64,000 bases of DNA from a virus: the IMG/VR virus record IMGVR_UViG_3300025082_000005, positions 1 through 64,000 of that record; one strand, given 5' to 3'. The position numbers were made by a program, and so were the translations under genes. The notes beneath the pieces are model-generated. The model was not told where the DNA came from and did no database searches. It saw only the letters and a list, made by a program, of their open reading frames with translations. This document shows positions 41,031 through 49,703 of this stretch, one piece after another; within the stretch, counting starts at the first letter, position 1; each line of letters starts with the position of its first letter.

Positions 41031-42458
41031 ATGTCTTCAAGTACAATAACAGAACTTTATCGAGCTATAAATTTAATAGCCTCTGCTCCTCCTTTACAAA
41101 GAAAGGCGCATAGTAGGGATAAAATTGAGAACAGTCTTACAAGGTTATTTACGGCTTTAATAGAAGAGGTAAGTCCTCCTGCTTCTGTGGAGGCTACTAA
41201 TGGTCTTCAAATTCTTCCTTTAGGTATAGGCATAGGGGGGCCTTTAACTGAATCAGCAACTTCGGTGAATGGTGTAGCAGGTCAGTCATTAGAGTTTATT
41301 ATTCAAAAAGCAGGAATACCCCCTGTGGCCTCAACAGCAGCTATTCAATTAACGGAGACTAATGTAGCCTTTTCTGCTTTAATTGATGCTAGTGGAAATG
41401 GAGGTTATTGTACAGTGACAGAAAGCGGCACATGGCTTGGACAAAGTAATAATAGTAATCTAACAAATATCAACATAGGCAATAGTGGAGGTATTTTATT
41501 TGACGATAGTGTTGCAAACTTCGGAGCTTATTATGGAGCAGATTACTCAACAGTAGGAGCACTAAATCCTAGATGGATCCCTGATAAAGCATGGGTTGAG
41601 AGCCAAATCCCAGGAGGAGCGAATGGCTTACAGGTTGTAGGAAGCAATTTAGAACTAGGCTCAGCAATAACAAAGAACACAACATTAAGTAGAACCTTTG
41701 TTGATTTCTTTGGGGGGGAAGATGTTGACCAAACCATACAATGGTCTAATGGTTTACTTCAAATATTTGTTACAAGCAATGTAACAAATAATAGATTTGG
41801 GTATGTAATGGCAGACCCAGAAGTTGGAGATTTGTACTTTGGATACATTGAAGGAGCCACAGGGGATAGACAAGGGTTTAACTTTGGTAAGTTTACTAAA
41901 TTACAAGTTGTAGACCAAGTAGACAGTAAAGGCCCTGTAGGATTAGCTGACTATAGTACTAATGCTCTAGCTGATGATTTGGCTTATCCTCAAGTTGTAG
42001 CGGTTAAGGCCTTACTTAAAAGAACAGAAGTATTAACCTTTAGTTGGGACTCTATAGCTGAAGGAGCAAGCGTTGGGTTTCTAAATGTTATATCGGTAGA
42101 TAGCTTTACAAGCGCAAGGGCAGCAGGAAAGGCAATACCAAGTACTGCAGTAATCAAGAACATAACTGTAAACCTTCAAGGTTCTAGTTCAGCTGCTGCT
42201 GCTGGGAATGTAACTATACAATTACAAAGAAGAGAACCAGGAAATGCAGCGGTCTACACAGCAGGATCGGGGACAAATGTTGCTTCTGCTGATTATACCA
42301 TAGGAGGTGTACTAGCAGCATTACAAGATAGAGTAGAGAGAACTACAGGAATAGACACAGCAGTAGGAGGAACAACCCCAGTACTTCACGCATATGTATC
42401 TGCTATAGGGTTTGCTACACTATCAAGTCTAATTGTGGACGTTGAAATTGAATATTAA
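41031..42458 (+). CDS. Second tail fibre protein
   Basis: 475 residues. The N-terminal module (LYRAINLIASAPPLQRKAHSRDK) is homologous by eye to that of the 891-residue fibre, implying the same docking site or chaperone. Residues about 195-225 carry NGLQVVGSNLELG, a stalk phrase typical of Bacteroidetes phage fibres. The last 135 residues form a distinct beta-rich head (LTFSWDSIAEGASVGFLNVIS onwards) different from that of the first fibre. This suggests modular exchange of heads on a common anchor. Confidence 0.72.
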   Translation: MSSSTITELYRAINLIASAPPLQRKAHSRDKIENSLTRLFTALIEEVSPPASVEATNGLQILPLGIGIGGPLTESATSVNGVAGQSLEFIIQKAGIPPVASTAAIQLTETNVAFSALIDASGNGGYCTVTESGTWLGQSNNSNLTNINIGNSGGILFDDSVANFGAYYGADYSTVGALNPRWIPDKAWVESQIPGGANGLQVVGSNLELGSAITKNTTLSRTFVDFFGGEDVDQTIQWSNGLLQIFVTSNVTNNRFGYVMADPEVGDLYFGYIEGATGDRQGFNFGKFTKLQVVDQVDSKGPVGLADYSTNALADDLAYPQVVAVKALLKRTEVLTFSWDSIAEGASVGFLNVISVDSFTSARAAGKAIPSTAVIKNITVNLQGSSSAAAAGNVTIQLQRREPGNAAVYTAGSGTNVASADYTIGGVLAALQDRVERTTGIDTAVGGTTPVLHAYVSAIGFATLSSLIVDVEIEY

Positions 42459-42460
42459 TT

Positions 42461-42814
42461 ATGGGAACATTTTATTATAGAACACCAGGAGAAGGGACTA
42501 GCCCCTTTCAAATGTCCTTGGACAATTGTACGATTGATTTGATTCCTATTTCATCCTTTGATGCTTATAATGAAAACACAAGTTATAGTGCTCAAGATAT
42601 AGTAGTTTATCAAAGCAATACGTATACCTCATTAGTAGACGATAATGAAGGAATACTTCCAGACAGCGATGAAGAAAGTTGGAAGTTAGAGAATAACTAT
42701 AAAGCCTGTGTTACTAATGCAGACCAAGCTGAATTAGATGCCTTCGAAGCTAAAGTACTATTAGCGTATGGGGTTATCTCGCTTTCAGAGGTTGAGTATA
42801 ATGCACTTTCGTAA
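42461..42814 (+). CDS. Small protein with carbohydrate-binding (CBM5/12-like) motif
   Basis: 117 residues. Residues about 34-70 read AYNENTSYSAQDIVVYQSNT, then YTSLVDDNEG...SWK. This is the Y-x-x-G/S-x-x-V-x-y-x-g-x-x-Y...W pattern of CBM family 5/12 chitin-binding-type modules, often used by phage tails to hold surface glycans. It starts two bases after the fibre gene. A 60-base gap follows. Binding specificity cannot be told. Confidence 0.6.
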   Translation: MGTFYYRTPGEGTSPFQMSLDNCTIDLIPISSFDAYNENTSYSAQDIVVYQSNTYTSLVDDNEGILPDSDEESWKLENNYKACVTNADQAELDAFEAKVLLAYGVISLSEVEYNALS

Positions 42815-42874
42815 ATATGATTACTGGGTCTGCTATAAATTTCGTATTATTACAGTACATTAAATTATATTAGA

Positions 42875-43354
42875 ATGAAACAAGGGAAGATTATTGCTGG
42901 ATACGATTGTATCCGAGAGATTAAAGAAGGTTCTACGCCATTAAGCTTGGTTTTAGCTAAGAATCTTAATGCCTTCACTAAGATTGTAGAGGCCTTTACA
43001 GCTAAGAAAGAAGCTATCTTTCAGAAGAAAGTAGTGATGAAAGATGGCCAGCCTAAGTTAAAGGAAGAAGTAGAGAAGGCGATAAAGGAAGGAAAGATCA
43101 ATCCAAATAAAGGAGTTCCTCATGCTTTCTTTGAGTTCCCAAGCACACAAGATGAGACAGAATTCCAGAAGGAAATTGCAGCATTAGAGGCAGAAGAAAT
43201 TCAAATTAATATGCATGTTGTCTCTATGGGTTCCACTATTTATAGTAATGATATGGGCAATGTCCCTTTAGGCTCATTCTTGAATAGTACAGCAAGTGCA
43301 CTTTCTCCTACAACCCTATCTATACTAATAGATTTAGGGATACTTATTGATTAA
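42875..43354 (+). CDS. Conserved phage protein of unknown function
   Basis: 159 residues, between the carbohydrate-binding protein and the endolysin. It is helical in the first two thirds, with a Lys/Glu-rich linker near residues 60-90, and has a hydrophobic, Ser/Thr-rich C-terminus. I recognise no motif. It is preceded by an AT-rich 60-base leader (possible promoter) and followed by three bases to the endolysin. It could be a tail-associated or lysis-accessory protein. Confidence 0.5.
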   Translation: MKQGKIIAGYDCIREIKEGSTPLSLVLAKNLNAFTKIVEAFTAKKEAIFQKKVVMKDGQPKLKEEVEKAIKEGKINPNKGVPHAFFEFPSTQDETEFQKEIAALEAEEIQINMHVVSMGSTIYSNDMGNVPLGSFLNSTASALSPTTLSILIDLGILID

Positions 43355-43357
43355 GCT

Positions 43358-43993
43358 ATGCAAAAGATACCAACCATAGAGGAAATTAAGAAGGTCATGT
43401 CCCGAAAGGGGCATGCTTTCTTTGAATCAGGAGAGTTCAATCTCAACCTAATAGGAATCAGAAGTGCTACTAGTATTTCGGATTACTTTGATGATCTATT
43501 TGTGGTTGTGTATAAGGCTCAAGGCCTCTGGAGAAGACAAGTATATGCTTGTACAACTGATCCAGGAGAACATTGGCTATTGAACCCCTTGAATAGGGAT
43601 GGAACTATTATAATGGTACCCGGGCAATATCGAGGAGCTTTCAAGTTGGGATTACATGGTAGAACCAGTAAGCTTGGTCCTTATGATGCGCTAGAGCAAG
43701 TTAAGCCTATTGACTATGTTCGAGACAATAGTAGAGACAGCGTTCTCCACTTCGAATTGATGAAAGATCCAGCTAATATATTCTCAGCAATAGCTAAGAC
43801 TAATATCCACAGGGCTTCCAAATGGAAACGTTTATTGAATATTGGAAAGTATTCTGCTGGCTGTCAAGTAATTCAGAAACCAAAGGATTTCGAAGCCCTC
43901 ATAGGACTATGTAGGGCTCAAATAAACGAGAAGCATGGTAATGCTTTCACGTATACGTTACTTAAAGAGATTGATTTCTATGAAAAAGACTAG
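43358..43993 (+). CDS. Endolysin (L,D-transpeptidase/YkuD-like peptidoglycan enzyme)
   Basis: 211 residues. The core contains TTDPGEHWLLNP near residue 67, MVPGQYRGAFKLGLH near 86 and YVRDNSRD near 120. The catalytic-looking block NIHRAS (H151) is followed by YSAGCQV (S166, G168, C169). This H...SxGC layout is that of the YkuD catalytic fold, and the whole pattern is that of a phage endolysin family common in Bacteroidetes phages. The next gene is a holin that overlaps its end, then spanins, so the four form a lysis cassette. Cleavage specificity is inferred, not seen. There is no signal peptide, so export would rely on the holin. Confidence 0.8.
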   Translation: MQKIPTIEEIKKVMSRKGHAFFESGEFNLNLIGIRSATSISDYFDDLFVVVYKAQGLWRRQVYACTTDPGEHWLLNPLNRDGTIIMVPGQYRGAFKLGLHGRTSKLGPYDALEQVKPIDYVRDNSRDSVLHFELMKDPANIFSAIAKTNIHRASKWKRLLNIGKYSAGCQVIQKPKDFEALIGLCRAQINEKHGNAFTYTLLKEIDFYEKD

Positions 43994-44171
43994 ATTTAAA
44001 TTAGCACTTGTTTCTTTTATCTGCTTGATGATAGTTATAGGAGTTGCTATGTTCAAAGATATGGAAAGTATTGCTAGTCAAGCTTTGGCTGGTGTCATGG
44101 TAATTGTCCCTGTCTTCATTGCTGGAGATAGTTATCGTAAATCAGATAAGGATGAACCAAAGAGTATTTAA
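43980..44171 (+). CDS. Putative holin
   Basis: 63 residues from ATG 43980, overlapping the endolysin end by 14 bases; an upstream in-frame start at 43935 lies inside the endolysin and is rejected. It has two hydrophobic segments at about residues 8-20 and 31-47, a basic N-terminus and a charged tail. Size, membrane topology and place directly after the endolysin fit a small class II-like holin. It overlaps the next (spanin-like) gene by 20 bases. Confidence 0.65.
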   Translation: MKKTRFKLALVSFICLMIVIGVAMFKDMESIASQALAGVMVIVPVFIAGDSYRKSDKDEPKSI

Positions 44172-44475
44172 CGCCCTTGTTGCATTATGTACAGCAGTTA
44201 TTGTTGTGCTATGCATGCGCTTCTTTTACACAAGCGCCCCTATAGAAGAAGAAATTAACGTTCATGTGATAAAGGCTGATTCCTTGGTTCACATAATTGA
44301 TTCCTTGGGTCTCATAGTAGTACAAGATAGTTTGTTGCTTGACGCATATAAAACAAAGCATTATGAAAAGATTGATTCTATTAAGCATATGTCTACTTCT
44401 GACCTATACAGGATTTGGGCAAAGGGTCGACACCTTAGACTTGACTCCAGCGAAAGCGTACATAGAGCCCCTTAG
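44152..44475 (+). CDS. Inner-membrane spanin-like protein (i-spanin)
   Basis: 107 residues from ATG 44152. A single N-terminal membrane anchor lies at residues about 7-25 (FNALVALCTAVIVVLCMRFF). A long, probably helical extracytoplasmic part follows. Its 3' third overlaps the next gene in another frame, the classic arrangement of spanin gene pairs, which link inner and outer membranes at the last step of lysis. No sequence homology is claimed; topology and gene overlap are the evidence. Confidence 0.55.
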   Translation: MNQRVFNALVALCTAVIVVLCMRFFYTSAPIEEEINVHVIKADSLVHIIDSLGLIVVQDSLLLDAYKTKHYEKIDSIKHMSTSDLYRIWAKGRHLRLDSSESVHRAP

Positions 44476-44758
44476 TGGTGATACATGTTTCTGTTGGTGT
44501 GGAGATGCTCTTACTCGAATTACTGAGTATAAGATACAAGCAGAGGGTTGTGATTCCTTAGAGATACTATACGTAAGTTCTTTGGAAACTTGTAAGGAAG
44601 TGAATAAGCAGCGTGAGTATGAAGCCTTTGAGCTTCGACTAGCTAATAAGGATAAGGATACAGAGATCAAAGGATTGAAGCGAAAGGTCAAAAGGGGGAA
44701 GTTGATAAGTAGAGGTGGCCTTGGCCTTGTTGTCATAGTATTATTAATAGTTATTTAG
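44363..44758 (+). CDS. Second spanin-like envelope protein
   Basis: 131 residues from ATG 44363. The N-terminus is a signal peptide (MKRLILLSICLLLTYTGFGQ) with a likely cut after FGQ. A Cys-rich part (CFCWCG) and coiled coil follow, and the C-terminus is a membrane segment (LGLVVIVLLIVI). No clear lipobox Cys is present, so it is not a standard outer-membrane lipoprotein spanin. It may act as a one-piece spanin or pair with the upstream protein. The gene overlaps the i-spanin by 113 bases in another frame. Confidence 0.55.
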   Translation: MKRLILLSICLLLTYTGFGQRVDTLDLTPAKAYIEPLSGDTCFCWCGDALTRITEYKIQAEGCDSLEILYVSSLETCKEVNKQREYEAFELRLANKDKDTEIKGLKRKVKRGKLISRGGLGLVVIVLLIVI

Positions 44759-44759
44759 T

Positions 44760-46418
44760 ATGCAGCTAACAGTAAAAGTAATAGAGTGGAATGACGGTGG
44801 AGACCTTCCACAGGATCTTATAGTAGATTCTATCGATATAGGAGGAGTTGTGGCTAACACTGTAGCAACGGCAACTGAACTTGTTTCCGATGATACCAGT
44901 GTTGAAGTAGCTGTAACACATGCAGGCTACTATCCATATACTGTTACTATCGATAATGTATTCAAATCTGATCGAGAGATAGTCATTCTAATGGCTCCTA
45001 TTGATACAAATCTAGGTAGTGCAACCTATCAGAAGCCTCACCCGAGGTTCTTTTACTTTGCAGACCCATGTTCTTTCAATGTAACTGTGTACTCAGCTTC
45101 TTCATTTACTGGAGAGACTACATGGTACTTAGGGAATGCCCTACAATCGGCTTTGGATAATGCAAGTAAATTTACGTACCAAGCCCCAGCCATCGGTGAA
45201 TACCAAATAAAGATGGCCAGTAAGACATATCGAACTGATCCTACTACAAAGCTTACTACTGTAGCCTGGTTAAGGCAGTGGGCCAATTCAGAGGATGTTG
45301 CATATGTCTTCCCCGATCAAGCAATTGGAGAGGGAGAGACAGGTAATACTGTCATTAGTACTAATACAGATGCAAGTGATCTGGTTACGTACCTTGCTTC
45401 GGAAGAACTTACAAACATCACAGTTGTAGAATTTAGACCGACGATCGATCTAGTCTTCTCTACACCAACTGATGTACTTAATGATGTTAATTGCTATGCC
45501 TTGTATGAGGAAGCAACAGTAACACCAACTGTAGTATTAACTAGGCCTCTTTCAGATGAGGCCCTGCATACACTTACTTGGCAAGTAATTGATCCAAGAG
45601 GTATCGAGGTAGTTTTAACACAAAGCGTATTCTCTTTAGCTCTGCCAGCAGCATCGATGGCTATCACTTTCCCTTTAGCAGAATTGGGTACGTATACGAT
45701 CACAGCAACGGTTGATGACATAGTATGTGGTACATCCTTTGTACAGACTGATACATTACAAACCTGTAACTTCGCTGTTGTGGAGACTACTGGTACATGT
45801 GGAGAGTTCACATTGTACAACCGAAGCCCATCATTCTCTATGGATTACGATGTAAGCCTAGTAGGTGGAACATTGCCTAGCGAGTACAATGGTACACTTC
45901 CTACAGGGGAGGCTTTAACTTTCACACTAGTTGATATCGGTATACACCTTATCGAACTTAATTGGATAGATGCTGATGAAGTTGAGCAAACAATGACCTT
46001 AGTGGTGAACAATTTCTGTGTATTATGGGATTGCCTCGCTGGGTACATAAATGAAACATTATGTAATCCTGAGAACCTTTGTGATCCATGTCCGGATTCA
46101 TTAAGATTGAACCAAATGGTTCTGTTCAATATGACTTACTCAATGAAGTTACATAAGGAATATACCTTTAATAACTTCTATACCACCTTAGATGAATCTA
46201 AGTTGGCTGAATTCCAAACAATTAATGCTCTTGCAGATAAGATACGAATCTTCTGTGAGAAATTGAATTGTGCAGGCCTTTGTGCTACATTCACTCATGC
46301 AAGTAAACAATTTACTTTCGGAGTGGGATCACCTAGTGCCAAGACTTGTAGTACTTGCGGAAGTACCGCAGGCTGTGGATGTTCATCATCCACTTCACCT
46401 TGTACAACGTGTAGCTAA
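44760..46418 (+). CDS. Ig-like-domain virion/adhesin protein with Cys-rich tail
   Basis: 552 residues. The beta-rich parts have the rhythm of several Ig/PKD-like domains (for example YTITATVDDIVC near residue 320 and LVDIGIHLIELNW near 395). The C-terminal third carries many cysteines, ending in a CSTCG...GCGCSSS...CTTC run. It follows the lysis genes by one base and shares its last base with the next gene, which is also Cys-rich. It is probably a surface-exposed adhesin or fibre-base protein, with disulfides or metal holding the tail. Confidence 0.6.
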   Translation: MQLTVKVIEWNDGGDLPQDLIVDSIDIGGVVANTVATATELVSDDTSVEVAVTHAGYYPYTVTIDNVFKSDREIVILMAPIDTNLGSATYQKPHPRFFYFADPCSFNVTVYSASSFTGETTWYLGNALQSALDNASKFTYQAPAIGEYQIKMASKTYRTDPTTKLTTVAWLRQWANSEDVAYVFPDQAIGEGETGNTVISTNTDASDLVTYLASEELTNITVVEFRPTIDLVFSTPTDVLNDVNCYALYEEATVTPTVVLTRPLSDEALHTLTWQVIDPRGIEVVLTQSVFSLALPAASMAITFPLAELGTYTITATVDDIVCGTSFVQTDTLQTCNFAVVETTGTCGEFTLYNRSPSFSMDYDVSLVGGTLPSEYNGTLPTGEALTFTLVDIGIHLIELNWIDADEVEQTMTLVVNNFCVLWDCLAGYINETLCNPENLCDPCPDSLRLNQMVLFNMTYSMKLHKEYTFNNFYTTLDESKLAEFQTINALADKIRIFCEKLNCAGLCATFTHASKQFTFGVGSPSAKTCSTCGSTAGCGCSSSTSPCTTCS

Positions 46419-47026
46419 TGGGCTTTGAAGTACCAAATCCGTTTAAAGTAAACCCATCCCTCGATGATGAGTTGTTTGCAGCAACTTGGGAAATTATCGA
46501 AGAAGAAGTGATGCGTCTACTTGAGATAGGCTGGGCAGCTTCCTTAAAAGGAGATGCTACCACAGCTGTCAAGAATTATCAAGCAGCTAACATATACTTC
46601 TACTTTCTCTATCTTGCCCAGGCAGCTAGAGCAAAGTTGCATATGATAGGCTATTTGAACGAAGGTTGTAATGCTGGTACAGTTGACTGTGCTTACGGCC
46701 TCACATGTATAGAAGATAACCTCCCTTGTTTATCTACTTTCTTCGACACCGATTATAAAGAGGCTTGGGATGCAATCCTGAACCTCTTTGGTGTCGATAG
46801 AGATACTGACAATTGTGATGATTGTTGTGTAGGAATAGGAGAGATGGTAATAGAGGATCCAAATGATTGCATTGCTTTCATTATTGGACCTTGTATAGAA
46901 GATGAAGTTGAGGTAACAGATCCTCCTACTCCGGTACCACCGACAGGAGAATTTGCCCCTTGCGAGTTCGTCAAGATTGAATTTACAGAACCAGCCGGAG
47001 ACGGTGTTTATGATAGTTGTAGTTAA
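46418..47026 (+). CDS. Small acidic Cys-rich tail-region protein
   Basis: 202 residues. The N-terminal part is helical (residues 18-75). A Cys-rich acidic part follows (CNAGTVDC, NCDDCC, GPCIEDE) and the C-terminus is Pro-containing. It is coupled to the 552-residue Cys-rich gene by a one-base overlap, suggesting that the two are partners. No motif reveals a reaction. Metal binding or disulfide-linked assembly at the fibre base is possible. Confidence 0.55.
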   Translation: MGFEVPNPFKVNPSLDDELFAATWEIIEEEVMRLLEIGWAASLKGDATTAVKNYQAANIYFYFLYLAQAARAKLHMIGYLNEGCNAGTVDCAYGLTCIEDNLPCLSTFFDTDYKEAWDAILNLFGVDRDTDNCDDCCVGIGEMVIEDPNDCIAFIIGPCIEDEVEVTDPPTPVPPTGEFAPCEFVKIEFTEPAGDGVYDSCS

Positions 47027-47036
47027 TAGATAGATT

Positions 47037-49700
47037 ATGTCCGGAGAACCAACCAAGTTTACAGAAAAGCAATCCTTACTAGATAAGATAATAGAAAGGG
47101 TGTTTACCAATACTAGCTTTGCTACTACAGCAGCAGCTATACAGGCGAATGCTTGTGATATTGTGGAGTCCTTATGGGATAAGGGCACCTTTGCAGCAAA
47201 TATAACTGATGTTACATATGCTGAATTGGAAGCCTTGGTATTAGCAGAGACGGTAGTACCTCTTGCATATTACCGTATTACTGATTACCAAACGATCCAT
47301 CTGATTTATGGAACAACGGCTGAGTATAACAATACCTCAGTTATCTTTGATATCGGAGATAATACAACTGCTGCTTTCACACCTGAGACAGAGCCTTTGA
47401 TTATACAGGCTCGGAATACTACAACCTTCTTTCCTCAAGCAATTTCAGAGGCTTATCCAGAAGATAAACTTCTCTATGATTTCACGGCTAGTACTACAGA
47501 AGATGGCCTTATATCTCGCCCAGGGCTTATTACTTATCGAGAGAATATCACAGATAGTTTATCTGCGTACTTCGATTGGCGAAATACTTTGAATAGAAGG
47601 TATCTTTCGGACCAATCGATAGACTTCGCTGCTTGGGATACATATGCTGGTAACCTTTCAGATAGTATGGATTGGACACCTACTACTAATCATGCGCTTC
47701 CTAAGTGGGCAACGCAGATAGATGGCTCTGATCAATTCAATGCAGGAGGTTTTGTTACTATTGCCGATCAAGGAGGAAGAGATTTCTTAACCTTTGTAGG
47801 CTATGAAGAGGAAGTAATAGAGACACTTGCCTGGACTACTCCTTACTACAAGAACATTCATATTGCAGAGAATCACTCAGCAATTCCTTATACAGGATCA
47901 GGAAACCCATTACCAGTGCCTAACCCTACACAATTTGATAGGAATGCAAATGTGGTAATCTTTGCTCATTCTGCTTATGATATTAAGATAGGAAACAATT
48001 GTAATGGTATCACCATGACAGCTAGGGATTTCCGAAATATAGAGATAGGCTCTACTAATCAGAATATATACTTTGGAGGAGTAGAAGCTGGTCCTATTTA
48101 CACAACATCACCAGACGAGGCAAACTTTAAATCGGAGTTTGAGAACATTAAGATTGGGAACAACAACCTTAATATCGCTATGGGAGATTATCAACGTTGG
48201 GTTACAATAGGAAGCTCTAATAACGGTGTTGCTATATCAAGACATAGCACTGCGATAGAAATTGGTGACGGTAACGCTAATGTCTTCATGGCTAATTGCC
48301 ATAGGGTAACCATTAAGAACCATAATTCAGATGTTCTAATGAACCAACAAGGAGGCCTTCTTGTAGGATATGGAAATAGTAACCTAAGACTAAATGTATC
48401 ATCTAACTTTGATGCTATTTATCTTGGTCATGCTATCCCACCATTCTCTTTAACTGGTAGTTCCTACACAACTCTTCTATCGCCTACGTGTAGAATACAT
48501 AATGGTTGTTCTAACCTCGTTATACATGTTAGTGATAACTTTGATATTAGATCAAAGACTACAGATGTCCTCTTGGATCAATGTAATAATATAGAAATTG
48601 GTGTCGACTGTCAGAATATAAGTATGACAAACGTCTTCAATGGGTTTGTTGGAAGGTATTGTATTGATATTAATATTAAAGCCCTTACAGTAAGTGGATC
48701 TGGTGAGATTCTTATTGGTCAAGGGTGTACAAATATTGCTGTAGCAGGGTCTACTATTGACATAGGCGCTTCTTGCTCTAATATAGTACTGATTTCAAAC
48801 TGTATTGATGTTACAATTGGTAATACTTCTAGTGAAATTTATGCAACTTCTGCGGAAGGTTTGTCTATAGGAACTGGATGTTCTGATATCCACCTTAGGG
48901 CCTCTAATAGAAATACAATTGGAAATGACTGCTCTAATATATTCTATGAAGATTCAGATGATAACATCGTAGGGCAAGGCTGTACGAAGATCTCCTTTAA
49001 TAATATAGGACTTAATTACAAGTTCAGTCTTTCTAACTTGTTTACTAATTTCTTAATGGCTTTTAGTACACAAGGATACTCGGATGGTAGATACCCTTCT
49101 GGTAAGTTACCTTGGTTAGCTGCAAACTATGGCCTTCTTGCGCCTTCGCTTATGGCTAGGGAGAACTTTCCAGACGCATCCTTTGATGGAAGCCATAATA
49201 ATACTATAGGGCATAATTGCCAAGAGATATACTTTGTAACTAGTAATGGGAACAACATTGGAAATGGAGTAGAATTCTGTTCTTTTGGTACTAATGGGTA
49301 CTTAGGAACCGATAATTATTCTATAACCTTTGATACTACTACAGGTGTAGATAATGGTTATGTGCAAGCAACTGTTCTTGCTGATTATGTTTTCACTGGA
49401 AGAAACTGCGATGATAATAGTCTTGGCACTAAAGCAAATAATATATACTTCGATGCAGGCTTTGCCAACCCAAGTACATTAAATACCATTGGTGTTGGGG
49501 TAGGAAATCTTACAATTCAAGCAACTGGACAGCTTACACAATGTTCGATACTTGTACCAGGAGATCCATTAACTATAAATAGTATAGCGTATACTGATAT
49601 TCTGTGTAATTCAAGAGATGGCTCTGGGGAACGTTGGTATAGTGAAGTGAATACATTAGACTCTACGGATGCAGGGTATGGTAGATTTGAACAACCATAA
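47037..49700 (+). CDS. Tail spike/fibre with parallel beta-helix
   Basis: 887 residues. Residues about 55-90 contain TDVTYAELEALV...LAYYRITDY, a module frequent in fibres of Bacteroidetes phages. From about residue 310 to 800 the chain is made of short repeats of the form I-x-I-G-x-x-C/N-x-N-I (for example IKIGNNCNGI, IEIGSTNQNI, IEIGDGNANV), the hallmark of a right-handed beta-helix as in tail spikes. No catalytic residues for glycan cleavage can be assigned by eye. It probably binds or degrades host surface polysaccharide. Confidence 0.75.
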   Translation: MSGEPTKFTEKQSLLDKIIERVFTNTSFATTAAAIQANACDIVESLWDKGTFAANITDVTYAELEALVLAETVVPLAYYRITDYQTIHLIYGTTAEYNNTSVIFDIGDNTTAAFTPETEPLIIQARNTTTFFPQAISEAYPEDKLLYDFTASTTEDGLISRPGLITYRENITDSLSAYFDWRNTLNRRYLSDQSIDFAAWDTYAGNLSDSMDWTPTTNHALPKWATQIDGSDQFNAGGFVTIADQGGRDFLTFVGYEEEVIETLAWTTPYYKNIHIAENHSAIPYTGSGNPLPVPNPTQFDRNANVVIFAHSAYDIKIGNNCNGITMTARDFRNIEIGSTNQNIYFGGVEAGPIYTTSPDEANFKSEFENIKIGNNNLNIAMGDYQRWVTIGSSNNGVAISRHSTAIEIGDGNANVFMANCHRVTIKNHNSDVLMNQQGGLLVGYGNSNLRLNVSSNFDAIYLGHAIPPFSLTGSSYTTLLSPTCRIHNGCSNLVIHVSDNFDIRSKTTDVLLDQCNNIEIGVDCQNISMTNVFNGFVGRYCIDINIKALTVSGSGEILIGQGCTNIAVAGSTIDIGASCSNIVLISNCIDVTIGNTSSEIYATSAEGLSIGTGCSDIHLRASNRNTIGNDCSNIFYEDSDDNIVGQGCTKISFNNIGLNYKFSLSNLFTNFLMAFSTQGYSDGRYPSGKLPWLAANYGLLAPSLMARENFPDASFDGSHNNTIGHNCQEIYFVTSNGNNIGNGVEFCSFGTNGYLGTDNYSITFDTTTGVDNGYVQATVLADYVFTGRNCDDNSLGTKANNIYFDAGFANPSTLNTIGVGVGNLTIQATGQLTQCSILVPGDPLTINSIAYTDILCNSRDGSGERWYSEVNTLDSTDAGYGRFEQP

Positions 49701-49703
49701 TAT

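Noticed and set aside
47950-49300. Regularly spaced repeats suggesting a CRISPR array
   Set aside because: They are protein-level beta-helix repeats with varied DNA and no constant spacers.
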